This document shows, in pieces, positions 1 through 8,016 of a stretch of DNA of 64,000 nucleotides; position 1 is the first letter of the stretch, and every line of letters begins with the position of its first letter. The notes below the pieces were generated by a model. The model was not told where the DNA came from, ran no database searches, and was given only the letters and a program-made list of their open reading frames with translations. The DNA is taken from positions 37,601 to 101,600 of the forward strand of contig JAOACB010000005.1 of assembly GCA_026418055.1 (NCBI GenBank), written 5' to 3'. The DNA is from Fimbriimonadales bacterium. GTDB lineage: Bacteria; Armatimonadota; Fimbriimonadia; Fimbriimonadales; Fimbriimonadaceae. The position numbers and the translations under genes were made by a program.

Positions 1-347
1 TCCTCGCCGCGGGGCGGCTCGCCCGAATACAGCACGTTGGCCCGCATGTCGAAGCAGAGCGCCTCGAGGACCTCCGCGTCGTAGTGCTCGAGCAGCAGCT
101 CGCGCAGCTGGCTGAGTGGCCCGGCGAGGTCCTTGTCCATGGAGGACGCCGAGACGTCGAGCCCGACGACGACGGAGCGGGGACGAACCGGGCTCTCACG
201 GGGTTCGGCGCTCTGTGGCCCGGTCGACACTCGGACATCGTCTCCTAAGATGAGTGAGCCGATAGCGGCCGAGATGATCACGATCCCGACGACGGTTCCG
301 ACTACGGCGATCCAATTGGTGCGAAAGGGGGACAGATGATGGCTCAT
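1..347 (-). CDS. Membrane-anchored VWA-domain protein (partial, C-terminus outside window)
   Basis: The reverse strand reads from ATG at 347 off the window edge, giving 115 codons. Residues about 11-33 form one hydrophobic segment (WIAVVGTVVGIVIISAAIGS), then a Ser/Pro/Arg-rich linker, then VVVGLDVSASS, a strand followed by DxSxS as in the metal-ion-dependent adhesion site of von Willebrand factor A domains. The domain would lie outside the membrane or in a periplasm-like space. An AGGAAC ribosome site precedes the ATG. It starts 23 bases after the stop of the four-helix membrane protein upstream, so the two are probably one operon. The assignment rests on one motif plus a plausible fold start; the rest of the protein is not visible. 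Confidence 0.6.
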   Translation of the reverse strand, partial: MSHHLSPFRTNWIAVVGTVVGIVIISAAIGSLILGDDVRVSTGPQSAEPRESPVRPRSVVVGLDVSASSMDKDLAGPLSQLRELLLEHYDAEVLEALCFDMRANVLYSGEPPRGE

Positions 348-370
348 GGTTGTTGTTCCTTTCCGATTGT

Positions 371-1783
371 TCAAGGCCTTTGGAAGCCTCGAGAGATCTT
401 GTAGGCGACGATCTGCTTCTCGAGCTTCTTGATGCGCAATCGCACAGAAGCAATCTCGGTCCTGTACTTCTGGAAGGCTTGAAAGTCGGGGTCCTTCTCC
501 AGCCTTCGTCGGAGCTCCTCATCCTCCTTCGCGCGCTCCCGAGCCTCGCTCAGCCTCTCCTCGTACTCTTGCTGCTCCCTGTCGATCCGCAGCAGCTCGT
601 CTTGCTCCCTGCGACGCCGCTCCTCCTCGGCTCTCTGCCGCTGCTCTTCCCAAGCGCGGCGCTTCTGCTCGAGGACCGCCTCCCGATGGGCCTCGTTCTT
701 CTCGTCCAGAGTCAGCGAGAAGTTGCCAGCGGCGTACTTGCTGTAGGCCTCCATGACCAAGAGCGGCATCGTCACGCAAAGAGCCACCAGGATCAGAACG
801 ATCCAAGGCACCTCGTGCTGCGCCACCGCGCCCGGCAAGGTCCACACTCTTCGACTCAGGTAGGTCTGGAAGGCCGCCGCGCCCAGCGCGACCTCGGCGA
901 CGATCATGGCCAGCGTGATGAGAAGGGCAGAGACGGTGGACCACCACGAACCGCCGGAGAGACTCTTGGCGTTTCTACGGCCGAGCGTGTACCAGATCGT
1001 ACCCACGGCCGCCTTCATCCCAGTGACCAATCCCACGCCGATCAACATGCAGCCGAGCGTGTAGTACAGCTTCTCCAGGCCGAGCGCGTTGCCCAAGACG
1101 CCGCTGAGCATGCCGACGCCGTATCCGACGAACATGCCCGCGAGAACGGCCACGACCCAACCGATCCAATCCCGGTAAGGCGTCTCCTTGCCCGCGTACG
1201 GCTTCTCCTCGACCCACCCGGGAACGGCCGACACCGCGGCGCCATCGAGCGGCGCGTCCGCCGTGGGCCTGTGACCGAGGAGGAAGAACCTCGCGGGACC
1301 CTTGGGCGCATCGGCTCCCTCTCCAGAAGCAGGCGCACCGACGGCCGTCCTGCGTTCTGGCGGATCGGAGCCGCGCTCTCCATTCGGTTGCGGCTCCGGC
1401 GGAGCCTCTTGTTCGAACGAATCGTCGTCGCTCAGGTGGAAAACCCTTCCATCGGGCTCGACCCATTGGACGCGCGACTCCTCCAGCCAGCGACGGTGCG
1501 GGGCAGCCATCGGTTCGAGAGCCACGGTCCGAAACAGCGCGTCTTTCTCGGGATCGTAGAAGAGCCCGAGCGCTCCGGCATGGTGACCTGCCTTGCGCTG
1601 CAACTCCAGCAAGGCATCGTACCAACGCTCGAGCTTCTCCTCCATTGCCGCAACCGTGCGGTCCGTGTGCTCGTCGTGGGCCTGCCGAGCCCTTTTCCTC
1701 TCGCGGTAGGCCTCCTCCACAGGATCTTTGTCGGAAGCGCCGTCCGCGCCGACCTTTGTGCTGTTCGCTTGGTTTCCGGGCAT
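371..1783 (-). CDS. Membrane protein with four helices and a long coiled coil, function unknown
   Basis: 470 residues that I do not recognise. Residues 1-230 are polar, with a charged start and a Pro/Gly-rich acidic stretch. Four transmembrane segments follow at about 235-375 (for example WVVAVLAGMFVGYGVGML and VPWIVLILVALCVTMPLLV). The last roughly 100 residues are an almost pure Glu/Arg coiled coil (EEQRQRAEEERRRREQDELL). The start is supported by AAGGAGGAC eight bases before ATG. The VWA protein follows directly, which suggests that the two form a membrane complex, with the coiled coil as a scaffold and the VWA domain as a binding face. That role is inference. No catalytic motif is visible. 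Confidence 0.7.
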   Translation of the reverse strand: MPGNQANSTKVGADGASDKDPVEEAYRERKRARQAHDEHTDRTVAAMEEKLERWYDALLELQRKAGHHAGALGLFYDPEKDALFRTVALEPMAAPHRRWLEESRVQWVEPDGRVFHLSDDDSFEQEAPPEPQPNGERGSDPPERRTAVGAPASGEGADAPKGPARFFLLGHRPTADAPLDGAAVSAVPGWVEEKPYAGKETPYRDWIGWVVAVLAGMFVGYGVGMLSGVLGNALGLEKLYYTLGCMLIGVGLVTGMKAAVGTIWYTLGRRNAKSLSGGSWWSTVSALLITLAMIVAEVALGAAAFQTYLSRRVWTLPGAVAQHEVPWIVLILVALCVTMPLLVMEAYSKYAAGNFSLTLDEKNEAHREAVLEQKRRAWEEQRQRAEEERRRREQDELLRIDREQQEYEERLSEARERAKEDEELRRRLEKDPDFQAFQKYRTEIASVRLRIKKLEKQIVAYKISRGFQRP

Positions 1784-1904
1784 CGTCTTTGTCCTCCTTC
1801 CAGTAGTGTCAGGCGACCGGGCGTTGCCAGCCCGATCACCAAAATCACCTTCTCGGGAGGAGCAAGGATCGTGTCAACCCGAACCGAAAACCGCAGGAAT
1901 GCTT

Positions 1905-1934
1905 GGGGGCGTTCGTCCTGAAGCGAACGCCCCC
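1905..1934. terminator. Perfect 11-bp inverted repeat, probable terminator after the chemoreceptor gene
   Basis: GGGGGCGTTCG is followed by an 8-base loop and its exact complement CGAACGCCCCC. It lies about 95 bases past the stop of the leftward chemoreceptor gene, in a 244-base gap that otherwise shows nothing but the ribosome site of the next gene. There is no T-run, so termination would be weak or factor-assisted. Confidence 0.55.
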
Positions 1935-2027
1935 GCCCGTTCGGCCCCAGGACCGAAGACCGAAACCCTTGGTCCCTGCCACCGCAGTGGGTTCTGCAGG
2001 GTCCGGGTTCCGCGACGGCCCGAGCGC

Positions 2028-4322
2028 TCAGGCGGCCCGGAGCCCCGGCTCCGAGCCCCTGTCCCCAAGCCGGAAGCGAGCGGCCTGTTCCGCCAGGCGG
2101 TCTGCCAGCCGGGCCAAGTCGTCGCTGGCTTGAACCACGCGCTCGAACTCCGCCGCTTGGGCGCGGAGCACTGCCGCGACCGCCGCCATCGCCGCCGACG
2201 TCTCCTGCACGCTGGCGCTCATCTGCTCCGCGCCGGCCGCGGTCTCTTGGCTCACGGCGGCCACCTGCGTCAGCGTCTCGGCGACCACCGAGGAGTCCGC
2301 ACGCATGCGCTCGGCCACGCCGGCACCGGCCTCGGCGGAAGCCTGCATCCGGCGCACCGCCTCGACGATCTCGGACAGCGACCTCTGCGCATCCTCGGAG
2401 TGCGCCGCTCCGGCTCGCACCTCCTCGACGCTCGCCCGCATGGTGGCCACCGCGGTGTCCACGCTGCCGCGCACGGCTCCCAGCAACTCGCCGATCTCGG
2501 TCGTGGCGGACGCCGCGCGCTCGGCCAGCTTGCGCACCTCCTCGGCCACGACCGCGAACCCTCGGCCGGCCTCTCCCGCCCGTGCAGCCTCGATCGCGGC
2601 GTTCAGGGCGAGCAGGTTCGTCTGGCCGGCGATCTCGGCGATCGTGCCCAAGATCGCGCCGATCTGCTCCTGGCGCTCCCCCAGCTCCTGAACGGCCTTG
2701 GCGGACTCCGTCACGCGACGCTCGATCGACCGGATGCTGTCCAGCGCCTCACCAAGGGTCTCCGCACCCCGATCCGCCGTGGACCGCGCCCGTTGGGCCG
2801 CCTCGCGCTGATCCGCGCTCGCCGACCCCACGGCCTCGATCGACTCGAGCAGCCTCGTCATGGCTTCGGCGGCCTCGGTGGCCCCCCGGGCCAAGGCCTC
2901 GCTGCCTTGGGCGATCTGCTGCGTGGACCGGGCCGCCTCCTCGCTCGCTCGGCACACGTCGTCGACCGACCGGGCGGCCTCCTCTCCTCCCGCCTGGCTG
3001 GCCGCCACGCTCCCCGCCAGCAGCCGGCTGCGCTCGTCCAGCTCCCCCGCGGCCCGCTGGAGGTCCCCGATCAGGCCGCGCAGGCTGTCCGTCATGTCGC
3101 GCAGAGCCACTCCGAGGGCGTCCTTGGGCCCGCGCGGCTCCAAGGTGCGGGTCAGGTCGCCGGCGGCCACCGCCGTCGCCAGGTCCGCCATGGAGCGCTC
3201 GGCGGCTGCGAGCCTGCGCATCGTCTCGGCCAGCCGACCCACCTCGTCTTCGCCCTGCGCGTCGATGTTGGCGCCGAGGTCGCCCTCCGCCATGGCTTTC
3301 GCCGCGGCGTCCAACGGAGCCAAGGCTCCGAGCGCCTTGCGGGCCATGGTGCCGACCGCAAACGCCAGCAGCGCGAGGGCCACCGCCGCACCACCGAGCA
3401 TCTGGGCCCGCAGCCGGTGAACCGGCGCCAGGATCAGCTCCTCGGGCACGCGCAGGGCCACCGTCCACCGGGCGAACGGCGCGGTGTCCCAGTAGAGCCG
3501 GTACCTCTTCCCATCCAGCTCGATCCGGCTGGCTCCGCGGGCTCCCCGGAGGTGTCGGCCCTCGGGCAACCGATCGACCGAGGCCCCCTCGCGGTCTTTG
3601 GCGGGCAGGAGGCTCTCGTCGGGGTGCTCCACGATCCGACCCTCCGCCGAAACGAGGAACGCCACCTGTCGCTCGGGGTCCACGGGCAGGCGCACCCGCT
3701 CGGCCATCCTCTGCAGGCCGTCGATGGGAATGTCCACGCCTCCGACCCCCACGGGGTTGCCCGCTTGGTCGCGGATCGGAAGCGTCACGCTCACCATCGT
3801 GATGTCCCCCGAGCCCGCGTCGAAGTACGGCTCGGAGATGGCCAACCGGTTCTCGCGGAACGGCACCGCGTACCAAAGCTGGTCGGGGTCGTGGAAGTCG
3901 TAGGAGTCGCGGTTCAGCCTCGGTTGGCTGTTGCGGTTCATGCCAGGGTTCTCCCGGAAGGCTCGCCAGTCGGCCTTCTCGAAGTTGGCGTAGACCGCGA
4001 ACAGCTCCTCCCGGGGCAGCTTGTCCATCAAGCGGGCGTAGAACGACTCGCTGAGGGGGGAAGCCTTGCCGCCTGCCGCCTCTTGGAACGAAACCACGGT
4101 TTTGGCGACGGCAGCGGCGCGCATCAGGGTCTCATCGATGTGCCGCGCCGCCGCCGAAACCTGTCGGGCGGCGTTCTCATCCGCGGCCCGCACCAGCAAC
4201 CCCGCCGCCTGGACGTACGCGAACCAAGCGAGGCCAACAAGGCCCAAACCCGACAACGCGACCGACCATACGGTCAGCCGCCATCCCAGCGACGAACGCA
4301 CCGAGCTCATCCATTGGCGCAT
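2028..4322 (-). CDS. Methyl-accepting chemotaxis protein with periplasmic Cache sensor
   Basis: 764 residues. TM1 lies at about 14-38, a double-Cache-like ligand domain at about 40-305 (it contains [19 protein letters not shown], and [20 protein letters not shown] typical of dCache), TM2 at about 312-335, a HAMP region at about 340-440, and the cytoplasmic signalling hairpin follows. The receptor tip is unmistakable: [20 protein letters not shown] followed by [18 protein letters not shown]. There is no NWETF-type CheR tether at the C-terminus. It should bind a small molecule outside and control CheA. No che genes are in the window, but motA and motB are, so motility is expected. The start has a GGGGAAGGGG ribosome site. 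Confidence 0.93.
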   Translation of the reverse strand: MRQWMSSVRSSLGWRLTVWSVALSGLGLVGLAWFAYVQAAGLLVRAADENAARQVSAAARHIDETLMRAAAVAKTVVSFQEAAGGKASPLSESFYARLMDKLPREELFAVYANFEKADWRAFRENPGMNRNSQPRLNRDSYDFHDPDQLWYAVPFRENRLAISEPYFDAGSGDITMVSVTLPIRDQAGNPVGVGGVDIPIDGLQRMAERVRLPVDPERQVAFLVSAEGRIVEHPDESLLPAKDREGASVDRLPEGRHLRGARGASRIELDGKRYRLYWDTAPFARWTVALRVPEELILAPVHRLRAQMLGGAAVALALLAFAVGTMARKALGALAPLDAAAKAMAEGDLGANIDAQGEDEVGRLAETMRRLAAAERSMADLATAVAAGDLTRTLEPRGPKDALGVALRDMTDSLRGLIGDLQRAAGELDERSRLLAGSVAASQAGGEEAARSVDDVCRASEEAARSTQQIAQGSEALARGATEAAEAMTRLLESIEAVGSASADQREAAQRARSTADRGAETLGEALDSIRSIERRVTESAKAVQELGERQEQIGAILGTIAEIAGQTNLLALNAAIEAARAGEAGRGFAVVAEEVRKLAERAASATTEIGELLGAVRGSVDTAVATMRASVEEVRAGAAHSEDAQRSLSEIVEAVRRMQASAEAGAGVAERMRADSSVVAETLTQVAAVSQETAAGAEQMSASVQETSAAMAAVAAVLRAQAAEFERVVQASDDLARLADRLAEQAARFRLGDRGSEPGLRAA

Positions 4323-4419
4323 GGCGCCCCTTCCCCCGTGGAGTTATCGGGATGCCGAGCCGCCGCCTGAGACGGCGCTTCTTGCGAAGCCCAAAGCAAA
4401 CGCGCCGCCGGACAGGGCG

Positions 4420-4425
4420 TACAAT
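4420..4425 (+). promoter_or_regulatory. -10 box TACAAT, leaderless promoter for the UroD/MtaA-like gene
   Basis: TACAAT ends seven bases before ATG at 4433, so transcription would begin at or next to the start codon. No ribosome-binding site is present and no clear -35 is visible. Confidence 0.5.
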
Positions 4426-4432
4426 GCCGCGC

Positions 4433-5656
4433 ATGACCGGACACCAGAGGGTGCTCGCCTCCCTGAACCGCCAGCCCATCGACCGTGTGCCGATGGATCT
4501 GGGCGGCATGCGCTCGACGGGCATCAGCTGCTTCGCCTACCCCGGCCTGAGGCGGGAGCTCGGCCTCCCCGAGAAACCGCCTTTGGTGGAGGACACCCAC
4601 CAGATGCTGGCGCTGCCCGAACGGGACGTGCTCGACGCCCTGGACGTCGACGTGGTCACCATCCTCGACGGCGTCACCAACGCCTTCGAGCAACCGGAGC
4701 TCTGGCGAGACTACGACTTCGGCGGGCGCCTGCGGGCCAAGGTGAGGCACCCCGAAAACTTCCGCACGGAGCCCGATGGAACCGTCGTCCAAGGCTCGGC
4801 ACGAATGGTGCCGGGCTCCTACGTGTTCGACGTCGAGCATGCGGGGCAACCTCTGAACCTGGACGACCTGCCGCCGATCGACGTGGAGGCCTTCCGCGAG
4901 GAGGCGAGGCGCGGATACGCCACGCCCGAGGAGGCGGACCGGCTGGCGGAGCTGTGCCGCAGGGTGCGCGAATCCACCGACCGCGCGGTGTTCCTGAACG
5001 ACTGGCGCATCGGCCCGGGCATCTCGATCCACGGGTTCGACGGCTTGGCGATCTTTCCGATGCGCTGCCTGCTCGAGCCGCACACGGTGCGAGCGCTCCA
5101 CGAGATCCTCACCGAGCGCGCTCTGCACCACATCCGGCTGATCGCCCCTCGCGTCCGGGGTCTCGTGGACGTGGCGATGGTGTCGGCCGACGACTGGGGC
5201 ACCCAGCAGAGCCTGATCGCCGGACCGGAGACGTTCCGCAGCCTGTTCCTGCCCTACTACCGCGCGTGCAACGACGCTTGGCACGCCGCCGCTCCCGAGA
5301 CGAAGACGTTCCTCCACTCCTGCGGCGCCATCCATCCGCTGATCCCGCTCATCGCAGAGGCAGGGTTCGACGTGCTGAACCCGGTGCAATGGACCGCCGG
5401 GGGCCGCACCGCGGCGGAGTGGAAGGCCAGCGCCGACCAGGCGGGGATCGCGCTGTGGGGCGGAGGGATGGACTCGCAAGCCACCCTGCCCCTGGGAACG
5501 GTCGAGGACGTCGAGCGGGTGGCCTCGGAGAGCGTGCGGAAGCTCTCGGCGGGCGGAGGATACGTGTTCTGCAACATCCACAACGTGCTGGCGGAGGTGG
5601 AGCCGCGGAAGGTGGTGGCGATGTACCGCGCGGCGCGCAGCGTGCGGCCCTGCTGA
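4433..5656 (+). CDS. UroD/MtaA-superfamily protein, probable zinc-dependent methyltransferase
   Basis: 407 residues with the uroporphyrinogen decarboxylase TIM-barrel fold (N-terminus MTGHQRVLASLNRQPIDRVP). It is unlikely to be HemE. It carries LHSCGAIHPLIPLI, giving an H-x-C pair, and a later Cys in YVFCNIHNVL, which matches the H-x-C...C zinc site of MtaA/MtbA/CmuA-type cobamide methyltransferases. No corrinoid protein or partner methyltransferase is adjacent. ATG 4433 is chosen because the family N-terminus starts here and a TACAAT box lies seven bases upstream; an in-frame ATG at 4352 would add an Arg-rich, non-family extension. Substrate unknown. Confidence 0.8.
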   Translation: MTGHQRVLASLNRQPIDRVPMDLGGMRSTGISCFAYPGLRRELGLPEKPPLVEDTHQMLALPERDVLDALDVDVVTILDGVTNAFEQPELWRDYDFGGRLRAKVRHPENFRTEPDGTVVQGSARMVPGSYVFDVEHAGQPLNLDDLPPIDVEAFREEARRGYATPEEADRLAELCRRVRESTDRAVFLNDWRIGPGISIHGFDGLAIFPMRCLLEPHTVRALHEILTERALHHIRLIAPRVRGLVDVAMVSADDWGTQQSLIAGPETFRSLFLPYYRACNDAWHAAAPETKTFLHSCGAIHPLIPLIAEAGFDVLNPVQWTAGGRTAAEWKASADQAGIALWGGGMDSQATLPLGTVEDVERVASESVRKLSAGGGYVFCNIHNVLAEVEPRKVVAMYRAARSVRPC

Positions 5657-5765
5657 GCCGAAACGGAACGGGACCCTTCGGGACCGGAAAGTGCGCTCGG
5701 GAGGGCCTTTTCTGTCCTATCCTGAAATCAACCGGCGTTTCTCACAGGCCGGCCGAGAGGGTTCT

Positions 5766-6632
5766 ATGGTTCGCTCGCATCGCGCCTTCACTCTGATCGA
5801 GCTCCTCGTCGTGATCGCGATCATCGCGATCCTCGCCGCCATCCTGTTCCCGGTCTTCGCCAGGGCCAAGGAGTCCGCGCAGAAGACCTCGGATCTGTCG
5901 AACTTCAAGCAGATCATGCTGGCCGTGCTGATGTACAACACGGACTACGACGACACGTTCGTGATGCTGCGCAACGGCACGCCGCGATGGGGTTGCCCCG
6001 GCGACCCGATCGTGAACTGCTTCCAGGTCAACAACGGCGCCGTGGCGACCCTGCCGTACGTGAAGAACCGGGCCATCTGGAAGTCTCCCAACGACAACAT
6101 CCCGCGGGACGACTGCCCGGACCGCGGGCCGAACACGCCCGGGGGCGAGCTCAGCTACTCCTTCACCTACTACCGGTCGGGCAACATCGTGTCGTTCGGA
6201 GTGTCGGGCTGGTCGAACATGCGCGCGGACGGCACGTTCTCGGCCGGCAGCGGGCCCTCGCTGAGCGCGACCGCCGTCGGCGCGCCGGCCCAGACCATCT
6301 TCATGTACCCCTACTACGCCAGCTTCAGCTACTTCAACGGTCTGCAGGCGTACAGCATCGACGGCCGGCGGCCCGTGTTCAACGACCCGGCGATCTACGG
6401 CATCGAGCTGTGGCCGAACTACAACCCGGGCTACTACTGGTGCGGCCCCGGCGAGAAGATCGCCATCGGAGGCTACGGCGGACAGACGAACTACGCCTTC
6501 GTCGACGGCCACGCCAAGAGCATGAAGCGCGAGCAGGTGATGGATCGTCTCTGGCTCACCGACCCGACCACGGCCCACAACAACCGGGCCTACAACCTGA
6601 TGCACTACGACGAGTCGTTCAAGAACCGCTGA
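5766..6632 (+). CDS. DUF1559-type prepilin / type II secretion pseudopilin
   Basis: 288 residues. It starts with a type IV prepilin leader and helix: MVRSHRAFTLIELLVVIAII, with AF|TLIE as the methylation/cleavage site. The continuation LFPVFARAKE is typical of Armatimonadota pseudopilins. Near the C-terminus TNYAFVDGHAKSM is the H-x(n)-DGH-like signature of these secreted pseudopilins. The central part is rich in Tyr, Asn and Gly, as in pilin globular domains. ATG 5766 is preceded by GAGAGGG. It should be cut by a prepilin peptidase (not in the window) and assembled into a pseudopilus or displayed. The 73-residue membrane protein begins two bases after its stop and is probably co-translated. 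Confidence 0.92.
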   Translation: MVRSHRAFTLIELLVVIAIIAILAAILFPVFARAKESAQKTSDLSNFKQIMLAVLMYNTDYDDTFVMLRNGTPRWGCPGDPIVNCFQVNNGAVATLPYVKNRAIWKSPNDNIPRDDCPDRGPNTPGGELSYSFTYYRSGNIVSFGVSGWSNMRADGTFSAGSGPSLSATAVGAPAQTIFMYPYYASFSYFNGLQAYSIDGRRPVFNDPAIYGIELWPNYNPGYYWCGPGEKIAIGGYGGQTNYAFVDGHAKSMKREQVMDRLWLTDPTTAHNNRAYNLMHYDESFKNR

Positions 6633-6633
6633 C

Positions 6634-6855
6634 ATGGAGGACCGCAAAACCCTGGTGATCGTGCTGGCGATCGTGGCCGTTCTGGCGGCGGCGTTCAGCA
6701 TCTACTCGGTCTGGTCGGGCAGCCAGGGGAAACCCGGCGCCTACTACGGCAGCAAGGATCCCAACGCCCCCTCGCCCAAGAGCCAGATGGTGCAGTCCGA
6801 CATGGGCGCGGCTCGTTCCAAGGACGAGCAGGCGGCCGACAGTCCCGGAAACTGA
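6634..6855 (+). CDS. Small single-span membrane protein co-transcribed with the prepilin
   Basis: 73 residues: MEDRKT, then one hydrophobic helix (LVIVLAIVAVLAAAFSIYSV), then a Gly/Ser/Pro/Lys-rich polar tail of about 45 residues. It starts one base after the prepilin stop codon, so it is translated from the same message. Its role is unknown. A small pilus-assembly accessory or anchor is the natural guess from position only. The following GC hairpin ends the unit. Confidence 0.7.
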   Translation: MEDRKTLVIVLAIVAVLAAAFSIYSVWSGSQGKPGAYYGSKDPNAPSPKSQMVQSDMGAARSKDEQAADSPGN

Positions 6856-6881
6856 CCGAGCGGTTCGCAGACTCCTCGGCG

Positions 6882-6907
6882 GGGGCGCGGGATCCGGCCC
6901 GCGCCCC
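6882..6907. terminator. Bidirectional terminator hairpin
   Basis: GGGGCGCGGG, loop ATCCGG, CCCGCGCCCC is a perfect 10-bp stem between the converging small membrane protein gene and nadA. It has no T-run on either side. Confidence 0.6.
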
Positions 6908-6915
6908 GCGCTCCT

Positions 6916-8016
6916 TCAGGCGAGCTGCAGCATCCGGTCCAGAGCCGCCCTCGCAGGCTCGGCGACCTCGGGCGGGACCTTCACCTGGTTGACCACGTTG
7001 CCCTGGACCAGGTTCTCCAAAGCCCAGCACAGGAAGGAGGGATGGATGCGGTACATCGTCGAGCAGGGGCAAACCTCGCTGTCCAGGCAGAACACCTTCT
7101 GCTCCGGGTGTTCCTTGGCCAGACGGTTCACCAGGTTGATCTCGGTGCCCACGGCCCAAGCGTCTCCAGGCCTGCCCTCCCGGATCGACCGAACGATGAA
7201 CTCGGTGGAGCCGTGGAGGTCCGCGGCCTGCACCACCTCGCGGCGGCACTCCGGGTGCACGATCACCCTCACGCCCGGGTGGCGCCGCCGAGCCTCCTCG
7301 ACCTGCTCGACCGTGAACCGCATGTGCACGCTGCAGTGGCCCTTCCACAACAGGAAGCGGACGCCCCGGATCGTCTCCGCGTCCAGGCCGCCGAGCGGCT
7401 TGGCGGGATCCCACACCGCCATGTCCCGATCGGGATCGTAGCCGAGCGCGGCGCCCGTGTTGCGCCCCAGATGCTGGTCCGGGAAGAAGAGGAGCCGCTC
7501 CGCCCGCTCGAGAGCCCAGCGCACCGCCGCAGGGGCGTTCGTGGAGGTGCACACGGTGCCTCCCCGCTGACCAACGATCGCCTTGAGGCTCGCGGCGGAG
7601 TTGATGTAGGTGACGGGCATCACCTTGCCCTCCAACGGCCCCAGCACGGCCTCCAGCTCGCGGAGGCAACGGCGCACCTGGAAGGCGCTCGCCATGTCGG
7701 CCATCGAGCAGCCGGCCGCGAGGTTCGGCAGGATCACCTTCTGATGGTCGGGCGTCAGGATGTCGGCGCTCTCCGCCATGAAGTGCACGCCGCAGAACAC
7801 GATGTATTCTGCTTCCGGGTGCCGGGAGGCGTCCTTGGCCAGCTTGTAGCTGTCGCCGCGATAGTCGGCGTGCTCGATGATCTCGTCCCGCTGGTAGTGG
7901 TGCCCCAATACCACCAGCCGATCGCCGAGCTCCCGCTTGGCGGCTCGGATCCTCTCCCGCAGCTCCTCCGGCTCCAGCGCCTGATACTCCCTGGGCAACG
8001 GCTCCTGCACGATCAT
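6916..8016 (-). CDS. nadA: Quinolinate synthase
   Basis: 366 residues. NadA condenses iminoaspartate with dihydroxyacetone phosphate to quinolinate in de novo NAD synthesis, using a [4Fe-4S] cluster. The three cluster cysteines are visible in the usual places: AAGCSMADM, GHCSVHMRF and SEVCPCSTMYR. VVLGHHYQRDEIIEHADYRG is the family's N-terminal substrate motif. The ATG overlaps the dxs stop codon (ATGA), so it is translationally coupled to dxs rather than to nadB or nadC, neither of which is in the window. Full length. Confidence 0.95.
   Translation of the reverse strand: MIVQEPLPREYQALEPEELRERIRAAKRELGDRLVVLGHHYQRDEIIEHADYRGDSYKLAKDASRHPEAEYIVFCGVHFMAESADILTPDHQKVILPNLAAGCSMADMASAFQVRRCLRELEAVLGPLEGKVMPVTYINSAASLKAIVGQRGGTVCTSTNAPAAVRWALERAERLLFFPDQHLGRNTGAALGYDPDRDMAVWDPAKPLGGLDAETIRGVRFLLWKGHCSVHMRFTVEQVEEARRRHPGVRVIVHPECRREVVQAADLHGSTEFIVRSIREGRPGDAWAVGTEINLVNRLAKEHPEQKVFCLDSEVCPCSTMYRIHPSFLCWALENLVQGNVVNQVKVPPEVAEPARAALDRMLQLA

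Noticed and set aside
4433..5656. Assignment as HemE (uroporphyrinogen decarboxylase)
   Set aside because: The N-terminal motif is not the HemE one, and the H-x-C...C pattern points to the methyltransferase branch.
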